Positions 44,642-58,400 of a stretch of 64,000 bases of DNA are shown here, piece by piece. Source of the DNA: Leptodactylus fallax (lineage: Eukaryota; Chordata; Amphibia; Anura; Leptodactylidae); contig CAMRHE010000206.1 in the NCBI GenBank assembly GCA_947044405.1, positions 310,001 through 374,000 of the forward strand, read 5' to 3'. Every line of letters begins with the position of its first letter. The stretch's first letter is position 1. A model generated the notes under the pieces. That model searched no databases, had not been told where the DNA came from, and worked only from the letters and a program-made list of their open reading frames with translations. A program made the translations under genes and the position numbers.

Positions 44642-46403
44642 GTAAGTAATATTATTAGTTTTTTTATAGATTCTATTATTATTACTTAAGGTATTTTCTT
44701 TATTATCCATTTATATCAGACTATGTTATTCCTAGTCTTAGAAACTCTGTGTAATGGAGATAACCGCGATGTGAACATAGTCTAAATTGAGAAAAATATC
44801 TAACTGTAAAGTATGTGCATTGAAAAATGTTTTTGAAAGTTTCGAATACATTGAATACAATACATTAAAGGAAAATTAATAAAAATTTATAATCTTAATT
44901 TTCAGGTGTATTATGTCAGTGGTCTATTTCATTGCACCTATTGATGTACATTATTACTGTATATGGTATTTAATGAGATCACAAATGCGCAAACAATATC
45001 TTTTTTAGTATTGAGCTCTTTCAAGGTCAAAGACAAGCAGGAAGAACCTTTCTGTCTTCTGGAGCATTTAAAGACTGTTTTTCATTTACTAGAGGACACC
45101 TTGAGGAGCTTGGGGGAGGCAAAACAGCAAAAAATGATGTGGCCATTTTATGTTTTTCCCTGAAATGGTGTTCACCATTTGTGACTTGGAGATAACAAAT
45201 ATGTTTGTTCTTGTTTATTTTATTTTTTTATATATATATATTTTTTTAACTTTTTTAGCTTCAAGCCCCCTTTAATTTTTTTCCACCCCCAGAGAGCTTC
45301 AACCTGCGATCAGTTGATCATTTATATGTGGAAGAGTAGGGAGGGGTACATGGCAAATTTTACCCCATTAGTGATTTGCAGCAGTCAAAACTGCCCAATG
45401 TCACTGAATATTTTGTCATAAACTGAATTTGCTGCAACAAGTTTTTTTAATATTGTAGCTATTAATGTTTTAATTTTTTTAGAACTTACCTTTAGGCTGC
45501 CATACTACTGGCACACAATTTATTGCGCAGTAGAAGTATATTTGGGCAGGAGGGTACAAGTATGTGTGCTTTATGGCAGCTGCAATAAATGGCAGTTGTG
45601 GAGAGAAATAAGTCTATAGATTAATACAGTCTCCCAGATAAGAATGAATACTGTACTGCCTCTTCCCCTAATGACAAGGAGTGACAGGGAAGATGTATAC
45701 AAAATGCTATATTAGGGCTAAGGCCTCACATTGCAGAAACGCTGCTTTTTTTGTTGCAGATTTTACTGTGTTTTTTTTTTAGCCGAAGCCAAGAAAGACT
45801 ACAAGAGGAATAGGAAATATATAGGAAGTTCTTATACTTCTATCTTCTGCTCAATCCACTCCTGGCTTTGGCTTCAAAAACCGCATCAAAATCTGCAACA
45901 AAAAAAGCTGCGTTTCCGCAATGTGAGGTCTCAGCCTTATAGTATTGCCTTACTGCCCTATCTAGGTCTCCTGCAGTACAAAAGAGCTGTCATTTAACCT
46001 GAAGACAATGATATAATCTACAAAGCAAATCTGAAAGAGAGCATATAAAAACATGAAATGTCAACCTATTATGTGCATTTTGCTACATTAAAAACTGGAA
46101 CATTTTAGGACTGTGCTTATTTGTAGCTTTTAAGATAAAATTATAGTCTTAAAAGAAAGTAAGAAGAATGTAAAAGAGGTACAAATTATGATGCCCTATG
46201 TGATTAATGTACCAACAAGAGAAGGAGGGCATATAATAATTTCTATTAAAATGAACTTGTCAGTACAGGTGCAATGTAGAAACATATCAAAGAGCAGGAA
46301 AAGTTGAGTAGATTGATAGTTATCGGGAAAAGATTCAGCATAACTTGTATTTTAATCATTTAAATCCCTGCTAAAGAGTCTGTCTATGCTGCACATACGA
46401 AGA

Positions 46404-46435
<32 letters not shown>

Positions 46436-49400
46436 AATTATTATTATTATTATTATTAATATTAATAATAATAACAATAATTAACTTAAATGCACCAAAT
46501 GGAAAAGATTTACATACATAATACAGATAACAAGTACAATAAACTAACTTGGTAACCAACTGGTACAATGGGAAAGAGGATCCTGTCTGTGACGGCTTAC
46601 AATTTATAAGAGAAGGGACATGGTAAAAATAGGTAAGGGCTGAAGCTATTCAGATGGTACTGACTGTTATGGCACCAAGGTTATTAAAGAGTGTAATCTT
46701 TCCAGAAGAAGTTGGTCTGTAGGTTTCTCTTGAAGGATGTGTTGTGAAGGATGTATCGCTGTAGCGAGTACCAGAGTACAGGGCAGTGGGTGACAACCTT
46801 TTTTGTATGGTGAGCTGATTAATTTATTTATTTATTTTAATCAAATGTGAAGTAATGTAATGCAATAATTGTACGTTTATCGACCTCTATATACAAGCAA
46901 CCAATTAATTCGTTGACTAATCTTATATTTCAGTGTTTTCTATGAACAGAGGACTCAGAGTGGGCTCAGACATTTACACAGCCCTATGTTTATGTTGAAT
47001 AAATTCATACAAGCCTTTTCAATCTTGTTCAAATGAACGAATGTCCACTTTAGCTTTTTCTGCAGCCATTTTATACTTTTACACTTGCTTAAAGGTATAC
47101 AACAATTACTGTTCTCTGAAAAGGCTAGCTCATGACCAGACAAAATGTCACACGACATGTACCGCCTTTCCTGGAGCAACACAGCTAAGGCTGCAGTCAC
47201 ACTAGCGTTCGGGGGATTCCGTCCCCCATTCCGCTTAACCCTCCTGCAAGCAGGGCCTTCCTCTCCACCAATTTTGGACAGAAACACAGCGGACCCCATT
47301 ATAGCATATGGGGTCTGTGGGTTTCTACGGGTAATTGCTTTTTAAGCAGATAGGGTTTACGTTTTTCAGAAAAGAAGAACAGAAACCTGAACGCTAGTGT
47401 GAACATAGTATAAGAGAGCCCTGTGCTAGGTAGCTATACCTGAAAAGCTGACTTTGGCTCAGGTGCCTGAGGTTGCATAAGAGAAATCTTGGAGATCATT
47501 CTGTAAAGAGCAGAGGGAAGAAGGAGGTCTTGTGAAGGTTGGAGATTATGTATGGAGAGGCAGTAGAAGATTAGGTCAGTGATGTATATAGAAAAAAAGT
47601 TGGGGATGGTCTTGTATGTCAGCGTTAACATGTTAAACTCTATTCATTGGGCAATGGCTAGCCAGTGAGGGGATTGGCAGATGGGAGACACACATGAGAA
47701 ACAAGAGATTAAACAGAATCTGGAGGTTGGACAGTGGAAAGATTGCGGAGCTGGTAGTTTGGCTTACTGCTTTCTCCATTACTGGCACTATGGCCACCTA
47801 TTAATGTCAGAAATACTGACCCCCCTAGTATCGATGTTGGAACCAATGCACCTGGAATGACATATCATCCGTTACATTATTTTTTTTATGTTGAATTCTG
47901 AAAAAAAAAAATCTTGTATGTTGCTCTGTATCAAGGTTCCCTACTGAATTACTGCTTAGGATATATAATACAACTACAGTAAGAGAGTGCGGCATGGTAA
48001 GAAGTTGGATCTCACACATACATTATTAAAACAATAAAACTGTTCTTTTTTTTTTTTTTTACAGTTCTTGGAAATCAGTGTTATCAGACTGACAAATCTA
48101 TGGAGCAACTGAAAAACTTTAGAAGCACCGAGAATGACTTTGGTATGGTATTGTACATTTGTTAGAGTGTTCCCATGCTAACAAAACAATACCCTGACCC
48201 ACTATAAAATCAAACTAAAATACACACTGACTACTTGGATCCCTGTCTATAGTACAAGATTATTGAGGCATTTTATGGTTGATTCATATCAGCTAAAAAT
48301 GTTTACTCAGCTGTTTTTGGAATTTCCATAGAAAATATTGTAACCCTTTCCATTCTGCACCACACTCTTACATGGTGAAGAGCATATAGTTAATTCTCAG
48401 CACTGTAATAGTACATTGCATTGATGTAGCAAGCACAGGAGCTGTGCCTGCTAGATCGCTATCGGGTTCCAGACTCAGGTTCAAAGACTAGCTGCAGGAC
48501 TCTGAAAATACTCAGACTCTAGCAAATTAACCACTCATATACCATGATCAATATCGATTACGACATCTTGGTGTTTGAGCGGAGCTCATACATTCACTCC
48601 CTTATCTTCATTCCTTGTGAGATTGCAGGATGCTGAGGGGTTGCCATGGCACAGCTGCCCTGCAAAGATTTGTAATAGGCTTTGGCCTAATAGACATAGA
48701 GAGCAATGTAAAATATACTTCAGTACAGAAGAGATTGAAGCATATTCTACAGGGGATCTAGTGATCCCAGTTTAAAGTCCCTTTGTGGGACAGTAAAAAA
48801 CAGAAGTGTAAAAAGTTTATTAAAAAATGTATAAAATTTAATAAATAATGAAAGTTCAAAAAACCTCTTTCCCAATACAAAAATAAATAATGTAAAAAAA
48901 TAAAATAACTCAATAACTCAATAAAAAACTTTAGGCATCACTGTGTGCATATAAGTTATAATTTATCCAAATAAATATATATCGCATTGAGCAAATTAAC
49001 GTGGTTTGGTCATCTTGCCTCCCCCTTCCCTCCCCCAACAAAAAGTGATCAAAAGGTTGTACTCTGCAGAAAATTGTACCAATAAAAATTACAACTTGCC
49101 CCACAAAAAAGAACCCACCATACAGAATACAGACATTTACGTGCACAGTACATCAGAACAGTATACTTGTCATGAATGTAGTCTCACACTACATTTGTTA
49201 AACTGTGTCTTTAGTAAGTTAAAAAAAAAATTTTTTATAACATGCTTTTTTTTGTTTTTGCAGTGAAGATCAATAATGACTATGTCTGCAGTACGTGGGG
49301 TAATGGATATATTAATACATTTGATGGGTATTTTTATAATGCCAGAGGAAACTGCACATACATTTTTACCCAACAATGTGATGTCCTGGATGAAGAATTT

Positions 49401-52400
49401 AAAATACTTATTAAACGTAACACAGATAAAGATAACATTTGTATTGAACATATTTTCATGAAGTTTTTTCACATTTTAATTGAAACCAATGGAACGGGAA
49501 TATATGTCAATGAGAAACAGTAAGTATTAAGCTGCTGTAATTCTTACCATTTTAATATCTATCATTTTGTTCTTTTTTTTTATACATATTAACAGAATAT
49601 CAACATGGATTTTTGTTGGAGTCTCGGAGATTAAGGCTGTCACATTTCTGCTAGCCAAAATAATACCACCATTTAATGCTTAACTAATACTACCATACAG
49701 AGTTTGTGTGACATTACTTGTAATAACAAGAGAATTTAAAGAGGACCTTCCACCACCTTGCCCAAATCCAGTCCTTTCCATCCTTTAAAAGGCGCTGCCC
49801 CACTGATGCTCTGAAGAAGTAGGAATTTTGTCTCTGACATCGTTTCTGAACAATCATTGCTGTTAGTTTTAATGCCTTATATGCTAAGTAGGCTCTACTG
49901 CCAAATGGGTGGTTTCATGCAAGAGAATGCAAGTGGGTGTGATGGTGGGTGCTGACACTGTCCATCTCTTATTGGTGTTTTTAATCACATCCCCTTACCT
50001 TTTTTGTCCCAAGACCACCCATCTGATAATGGACAGCCTAAGGAGCCATTTACACAGTGGAAAGTGAAGAGGCATTACTTTTTGCGGGCCACCAGCTTCC
50101 CGAGATAGGATGCCGATGCTGGGTATCGGCATTCAGTCGCGGCTTTCGAAAGGGCCTAATCAGCAGGGAGTCTCGAGCCGTCGGCTCTGTGGCATGATCG
50201 GGCAGGATGCTTATTTTTTAGGATTTCTCTGCCCCAAAATCAGCATCAAATTCCTACGTGTGAATGGCCCCTTTAGGTTCAAATGGCTGAATTTGGAGCT
50301 GAATCTGAGGTGACTTGCGACACAAAATGAACTCCAAATTCTTCCCGAAATCTGTCTCCCATTCATTTCATGATTTTTTCAGCTAACAGAAAACATAAGG
50401 GTAAGTAAACACAAGTTAATCCACCTTAAAAAAAAGTCTCCCAACTCTCCCATTCAATTCAATTGAGAGATATTTTCCTCCAGCTGATTTTTTTCAGGCA
50501 GGTTCTGCTTTGCAAAGCCTATTGAAATGAATAGGAGGCAGAATAAAACTCAAAAAAAAAAACACTAGCTGTTTTTTCCGCCTCCCATGAAAAATCAACT
50601 AGAAGAAAAAACCTGCTACCGACTCCCATTGAAATTAATGGGAGAGTTGGGAGACATTTTTTGAGGTTTCTGTGTGAACATACCCTAAGCGTCATACTCG
50701 ATTTTCAGCTGGACTTTGCCTGATAACTCCTTTTGAAGTGAATTGGAGCTTGTGCAAAATTAGTAAATTCTGCGGCAGATTCCGCAGCAGATTCTTCTGT
50801 GGAATTTGATCAAGCAGAAAAATTCAGCTTCAAATTCCTGACACTAAATTTTTCAACTTGTACAAATTCCGCCATGTAAACATACCCTTATTAGCATATG
50901 AGACACGGAAACCAGCTGCATTAATTGTTCCAGAACAGTGGGATTTAGAGAAAAATTTTGACTGCTCTGGAATGTAAAGAATTGGAGCTGGTGGACATGG
51001 TGAAAGGTCCTGTTTAAAGAAACTACCTTTAAAACAATTCCTTTAAAGAAGTTTTCCCATTACCAACATTTCTCCCTTATCTTTACTGGATAAAGGGAAA
51101 AATGTCTATTCTGATGGTAATACTGCTGGGACCCATAGCTTAACTTTCCCACTTCTATGAAACTGACAGAGATCCATGGATGGGGCATAAATGTATATAG
51201 TGGGAGAGCCCCTTTAACAAATCACAAATTATAGCAATAGCTATTTGTTTTTCGGATATTGACTTTCTACTTTGTCACAGCACAGTATTTTTGTAAAAAC
51301 TAGATGCTGGATTATTATATAATATAGTAAATGTTCTGGATTTATGGATAATTATAGACCATTAAAAATTTCCTGTGGTTCAGCCCTGACTTAAAAGGGA
51401 TCTGTCAGGGCAATCTGGGACACTAAATCACACACAGGCCCTTATGGACCAAGTTGACCTGTTAACACAATCTGTGGCCACATTAAAAATAATAAAGGTT
51501 TATGTTCACCTTTCAGCTGTACTACCTGTGTCTGCGCAGTTCTTCAGTGAAGTCAGGAGTATATCTTGGCTTCAGGGCGCATGCGCCAGACCTCATGCAC
51601 ATGCGCAGTAAAGCCAAGGTGTACGTCTCAGACTTCCCTGGAGAACAGAGAAGGCACTGAGAGCACCAGAGATGAGAATTATGAGACTCACCGGACTCAT
51701 CTTTAGGTAAGTATAAAGAATTTTTAATGCGGCCAAGGATTGCATTGTAAGGCAATTCGGGACACCACGTGTGGGTGGTTTCCTAAATCACACAAGGTTC
51801 CCTTTAAACAGAAAGTACATTAAAAAAGTATAATTTATAATGAAAAAAATATGATACATTACACTGATGCTTGTGTCTTTTTTCCATTTCCAACAGAGTT
51901 GATATTCCATATAAAAGCTCAAATTTGGACATTGATAAAGTAGGTCAGGATGTCGTGTTTTCCATTGGAGATATAAGAGTGCAATGGAACTTTTGGGATT
52001 CCCTCCAGGTAATACGAAGTAAAAGGATCCAACCACTTAAGACTGCAAGGATAAATACAGTTACAGGGATTTTCCAGGACTTATATGTTAATGACTGATC
52101 TTTAGGATAGATTGATATGTGATCTGTGGTGCTCTGACACCTGGGACCCCAAAAGATCAACTGATTGTGAGAGTCATGTCCTCTTTAGACAGGTCAGGGA
52201 TCATGGCTGTCTGACCCCCAACTATCACATATTGATTACCCATCCAAACAAATAAAAAGCTTTTTTCAATTGGTACCTCCATTGCTGAGATATAAGATTT
52301 TTTTTTCTGATATGCTAATGAACTGTTTGGTGCAACGAGGGTGTCACACATCAGTCATAGCAGGGAGGGGTGGAGAGATAGCTCTTTGGTGAAATAAAAG

Positions 52401-55400
52401 CAATGGTTATGCCCACCTACATCAAAAAAAGAAGAGTGTCAAAAAAACCCCAAAATAACAGAGACGCCTCCAGTAGACCAAACGGCTCATTAGCCTATCG
52501 GGGGAAAAACTAATATCTCAGCAACAGAGGCTCTAATCTAATCTAAGGAAGTAGAAAAAAGTGTTTTATTTACATGAACCCTGGCTATGTGAATGTGTTT
52601 AGGGTTCAATAGGTACTGTCCTGGTGACAAACTCCCTTTTAGGCTAAGGCCCCACGTTGCGGAAACGCAGCTTGTTTGGTGCAGTTTTTGTTGTGGTTTT
52701 TTGAGCCAAAGCCAAGAATGGCTGCAAAAGGAATGGGAAATATATAGGAAGCTCTTATACCTTCTTCTCAGTCCGCTCCTGGATTTTGGCTCAAAAAACC
52801 ACAACGAAATCTGCAACAAAAAAAGCTGCATTTCCGCAATGTGGGGCCTCAGCCTAAAGAGGGAGTTTGCCACCACCCTCACCAACTCCAGTTCTCAACT
52901 TCTTTTGATAGTCGCTACTCCACTGATTCCAGCATAGTTGGCCATCCATTTGTCTGATGATATTTAATGCTTATGGCAGCCTTAAGCTATATTCACACAA
53001 CAGTGAATATCGACTACTTGACGGACGTTTTTATAGCGACCAGCATTAAATTCTATGCATGTGAATGGAGGCTACTCATATAACCGATATTACAACAGAC
53101 CATCAAAATATAGATCATGTTCTATTTTTACCTTTTTTATCATGGATGCCTACATGCACTCAAATTTATGAGCGATTTGTAAAAATGGGTGCCCCTTGGG
53201 TGCAAGTTGGCCATGAAAAATGTTAGGTTTATAATAAAAACGGCAAAGAATTCCACATTCTAAAGGTCCTTTTAGACAAGGCAGATGAATTACCTATAAT
53301 AAGCGTCAAACAACAATATTGCAAGTCAGTCCTTGTTTAATGACATTTACATGTAAATTGCTGCAGTTATTATGGGGCTTTCCTATGAACAATCATTTGT
53401 ACTGATGATCAACGAAGATTTTTGGGCACTGACAGCTTAAAAGTCACATTATAAGCGAGGAGCACCATAGGAAGGGTCATTTCTTTACGCTGCACATACT
53501 GGGACCAGTTTAGAGTGGGAAAAAACACTTGCCTGGTTTCCTTACAGTAATTTTACATACTCTATATTTTCAATATATATTGTCTATATTGTCTCCTTAT
53601 TCAAAGGGAGTGAATAAGAACTGCACTTTTCATACACAATTGCAAAATTATTAAACCCCATTTTTCTTCATTAGGTAGAGTTACCTGACATATACAGAAA
53701 TCAGACATGTGGCTTATGTGGAGACTATAATGGATTTCCATTTTACAATGAGGGTTTCATAGACGGTAAGTATTGAAAGGCTGCCATTTATTGAATGAAT
53801 GGAAATGGGCACTAACAGCGTAGTGTATACTCACCAATATCTGAATCCCAAATCACACTCACATGTATATAGAAAGCTCTTCTACTTCTCCCTTCTGTTC
53901 ATTCCACTCCTGACTTTGGCTCAAAAAACACACCAGAATCTGCAACAAAAAAAGCAGCTTTTCCGCAATGTGGGTCTAAAAGTGGAAATAAAAAGTGGAA
54001 AACACATAAATGGAGTAACCCCATAGGTTGTTCAACAAAGGGGCAGTGAACTTTTATTTTCTCTGAGTCTTTTTGTTGTGTATGAGAATAAAAGGTTACC
54101 ACCCCTTGGTGAAGAAGATCTAAATTACCTAAATATAATCTACCAGGGGCCATATCTTTTGAACTTTGTACATGGATTTAAAAAAAAAAAATAAAAAAAG
54201 AAGATCAGGAGAACAGCAGCAAACAAATGAGTTAAAGGGATTCTATCATTGGGGAAACATGTTTTTAACCGAAGCCACGTCATAAAAGCCTTTATAAAGG
54301 CTATTAGTCTCCTACCTTTGTCGTTTCTCTCCTTGCCGCCATTTAGAAGAAATCTTGATTTTTATTTTTATGCAAATGCATCTTCAGAATGCACAGGGGG
54401 TGTTCCCCCAGTGCTGAAACTGCATAGGGGGTGTCCCCTGTGCTCTCCTCAGACGCATTTTTGAACTTACCGCGCCGCCTCTCTTCTTCTTTAGCTGAAC
54501 CCTCTTCTTGACGTCATCCTTCCTCCAGGAGACATGTTCCAACTGCGCATGTCCATTCGGCCATTTTCCTGTGGCCTATTACATAAGCGTACTGCATGCG
54601 CTGTATGTAATAGGCCACAGGAAAATGGCCAAACGAAGACTCGTACAAGGATGACGTCAAGAAGAGGCATCTGCTAAAGAAGAAGAGAGGTGGCGCAGTA
54701 AGTTCAAAAATGCGTCTGAGGAGAGCACAGGGGACGCCCTCTGTGCATTCTGAAGACGCATTTGCATAAAAATCAAAATCAAGATTTCTTCTAAATGACG
54801 GCGAGGAGCTAAATGACAAAGGTAGGATATAAAGGTTATTACGACATGGCTTCAGTTAAAAACATGTTTCCCCAATGATAGAATCCCTTTAAGTAATTAA
54901 ACACTTTTTCCTCTTTAAGGCTGAGGCCCCACGTTACGGAAGCTTTTTTTGTTGCAGATTTTGTTGCGTTTTTTTGAGCCAAAGCCAAGAATGGCTACAA
55001 AAGGAATAGGAAATATATAGGAAGCTCTTATACTTCTACCTTCTCCTCAATCCACTCCTGGCTTTGGCTGCAAAAAACACAGCAAAAACTGCAACAAAAA
55101 AAGATGCATTTTCCACAAGTAGTGAAATACTGCTAAAAAAATAAAAGGTTTCAGCTGCATTTTTTTCCACATTGTTTTTCTGAGTTTTCTGAGATTTTCT
55201 TAGCAGATTTTCCTCCCTTATTAAACCTATATGGAAAAAAACAGCGTTTCCGCTGGTATAATTGACATGCTGTGATTTTCAAAAATGGGGGTGTTTTTGA
55301 AATCACAGCTTTTCTACAGCGGATTTTTTTTCTGCAATGTGTGGATGGCAATACCCAGAATCTCATTCACTTTGCAAGTACAGTACTGTAAAACGCAGTG

Positions 55401-58400
55401 CTTTTTGGTGCGGCTTTTCCGCAACGCCAAAAATGCTGCGTTTTTGCAATGTGGGGCTTCAGCCTAAAAGGGTTAATATGATATTTTCTATGTACAATGC
55501 CATTCCTAACCAGGTGCTATGCACGTCCAGAAATTTAGTCTGTTCACTTGAGTTGCAATTGCCTAAAGAGTGATAGGTTAAGAGTGGCACTGTTCTTAGT
55601 GCCCAAATCCCTCTGATCCTATGATGATCAATAGTCCTTGTGCCATCACTTGTGTGGAGGAAATCCCCATGAGTAAATCAATCTGAATACCTGTTGAAGA
55701 TGACTCTGAAGAAGGGAGTTATCTACTAGCTAGACATTCTTTCCACAGCCTTTGGATTAGATATCATAAAAAGAACTTACCAGTATATTCTTTTTTCACA
55801 GGAAATCAGGAAAGTATAACTTCATTTTTGGCGAAATACACAGCGGATATTCCAGGAGAATTTTGTGTGGATAAAAGCATCACAGTTTTACCTGCATGCC
55901 AATATGCTGTAAGTTACATGTATGTGCATACTGAGTCATTTATGAAAACTGTATGTTTTTTACATCATTATTAAAGTTGGCTGATGAGCGGAGAAAGAAG
56001 CATTTTTCTCAAATAAGAAACTTAAAAAAGGTTCTTATATTTGCTTGTACTATTGACATATGCAAAGTCTGTTGAAAATACAGTTAATATAAATATTATA
56101 GATGAAAAACTTTCACAGCCATGTGCTAGACAGTTTTTTTTTTTAACGATCACCACATGGCCCCATAGAATATAATGGATCTATTCACACAACCCTTTTT
56201 TTTTACGGTCCATGTGACTGATCTGTTAAAGATGATAACATGCTATTTCTCGAGTCATTTTCATGGATCCCTCAGTAAAGTCAATTCTGTGAGGAATCCA
56301 GAAAAATAGATTACCCTCGGATGTAAACTTGGCCATGAAAACTGTACCGAGTATATGGCCTTATCATGTGAATGAACTCTGACAGGGAGTCACCAGCACA
56401 CTCAGTATCAAACTAGCCACAGTGCATTACTGGTGACATTAAGCTAAGCACCACACCTTTAGATAGTCCAATACAGCGGTCCCCAACATTTTTTTGTACA
56501 AAGGACCACTTTCATGTGGGGGGGGGGGTTCTGGGGCGGGATTTTCAGTGGCGGGGTATATTTAATTATTACATTTATACATTTCCCCATTCTTTTTGGT
56601 GGTATGGACAGCTCTCTTAATAAAGTATAGGTTGGGTAGAGGGGACCATCACTCGGGGGGCACCATTACATTAATAGTGCCCCCACAGGTAATATTACCT
56701 GTGTGTGGGGAACTATAACTGTAATAGTGCCCCCCACGGGTAATAGTCTCCCCCCATACACACAAGTAATATTATTAACTGGGGGTGCACTATTACTGTA
56801 ATAGTGTCCTAGTAGAGCCTTTAGGGTGGGCTATTACCTGTGGGGGACACTACTAGGGCACTATTATAGCAATAGTGTCCCCTAGTTAATAACATTACCT
56901 GTGTGTGTGTGTGTGTGTGGGGGGGGGGGGCTGTTATTAACTGTAGGGGGCACTATAACTATAATAGTGCCATAATAGTGCTCTTCCACAAGTAATGTAA
57001 TTAACTGGGGGGCACTATTACTGTAATAGTGGCCTAATAGTCCTCCTCCCGCAGGTAATGGGCCCCCCACATACTGTTACTATAGTAACAATTACATTAT
57101 ACTTACCTGGTTACTAATGCAGCTCCCAGGATCTGTTCTTGCACACAGGATGTGTGCATCTTCTATTCAGCTCTTCTTTTCCCAGCAGCCCCATAGCGAA
57201 GGTTCTGGGTGCAGAATAGAAGATGCATCCTGTGTGCCATAACAGGTTCCGGGAAATGCATTAGTAACCTGGAAAGTGGAAAGTGATCTGCTGGTTTAGC
57301 CTACACCAGCAGATCACTCTCAAAAATGGGTCCTGTGGACACTTACCAGGTGTCTCAGCATAGGAGCATGAACTGAAACCTGAATACAGAATCCTAGGAG
57401 GCTCTGACCCCCCCCCCCCCCCACTGCACTTGAGCCTCATTTGCATATTTTTAAAAATGGCTTTTTCAACGAAATGGTGTAAGCTATTAGACTATCCAAA
57501 GATATGAAGGGGCTCAGCATGATGTCCCCGACAATGTACTGTGGCTTGTTCGATAATGGGTTTCTGGGTGACACATTTCCACTAACACTGCTGTATTAAC
57601 TCACACATAATAAGAAACATAATAGGTGATATCTGGAGGGGGTAACAGAACATTGTAGCTGAGAATATCCCACAAATTATGTGACCTTACTGTAAAGTAA
57701 GTTGTACAGTGCTGCGGAATATGTTGGCGCTATATAAATAAAATGTATTATTATTATTATTAATAAAGTAAAAGATGATCATTATCAAAATGTGGTTCTC
57801 CCTATTTTCCAGAATGACACATGTCGTATAATTTTGGAAAGTCCTGAACTGGCTGACTGTGCTGCACGCTTCGAGTATAGTCCATACCTTGAGATCTGTA
57901 ATAAGGACGGCTGCGCTTGTAACAGGAGTGACAGTCAGGCAGAATTTTGCCTTTGTAGCACCTTGTCTGAATTTTCCAAACAGTGTGCTATTGTTAATGG
58001 AAAACCAGAAAACTGGAGAAATCCGGGATTATGTGGTAAGTACCTGAAATACATGAAGACATTGTACGGTACAGTACGGTATAGTACTTATATATAGATT
58101 TCTGCTGCATTTAATATTATCACGCACATCAGTTCCTGTCCTCAGTAAAGGTCACAAGGAAATCACCATACAGTGGGGAAAAAAAGTATTTAGTCAGCCA
58201 CCAATTGTGCAAGTTCTCCCGCTTAAAAAGATGAGGCCGGCCTGTAATTGTCATCATAGGTAGACCTCAACTATGAGAGACAAAATGAGAAAACATATCT
58301 AGAAAATCACATTGTCTGATTTTTTAAGAATTTATTTGCAAATTATGGTGGAAAATAAGTATTTGATCAATAACAAAAGTTCATCTCAATACTTTGTTAT

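Larger units (their letters stand above)
44642..48064 (+). other. Gene 2 intron 1
   Basis: GTAAGT donor and T-run ACAG acceptor. Contains a MITE (45,716-45,938), a split L2 fragment (46,400-47,760) and a MITE at about 47,190-47,405. Confidence 0.8.
53766..55801 (+). other. Gene 2 intron 5
   Basis: Contains MITE fragments at 53,868-53,978 and 54,919-55,119, a 653-bp palindrome (54,236-54,888), and a MITE at 55,130-55,467. Confidence 0.7.
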
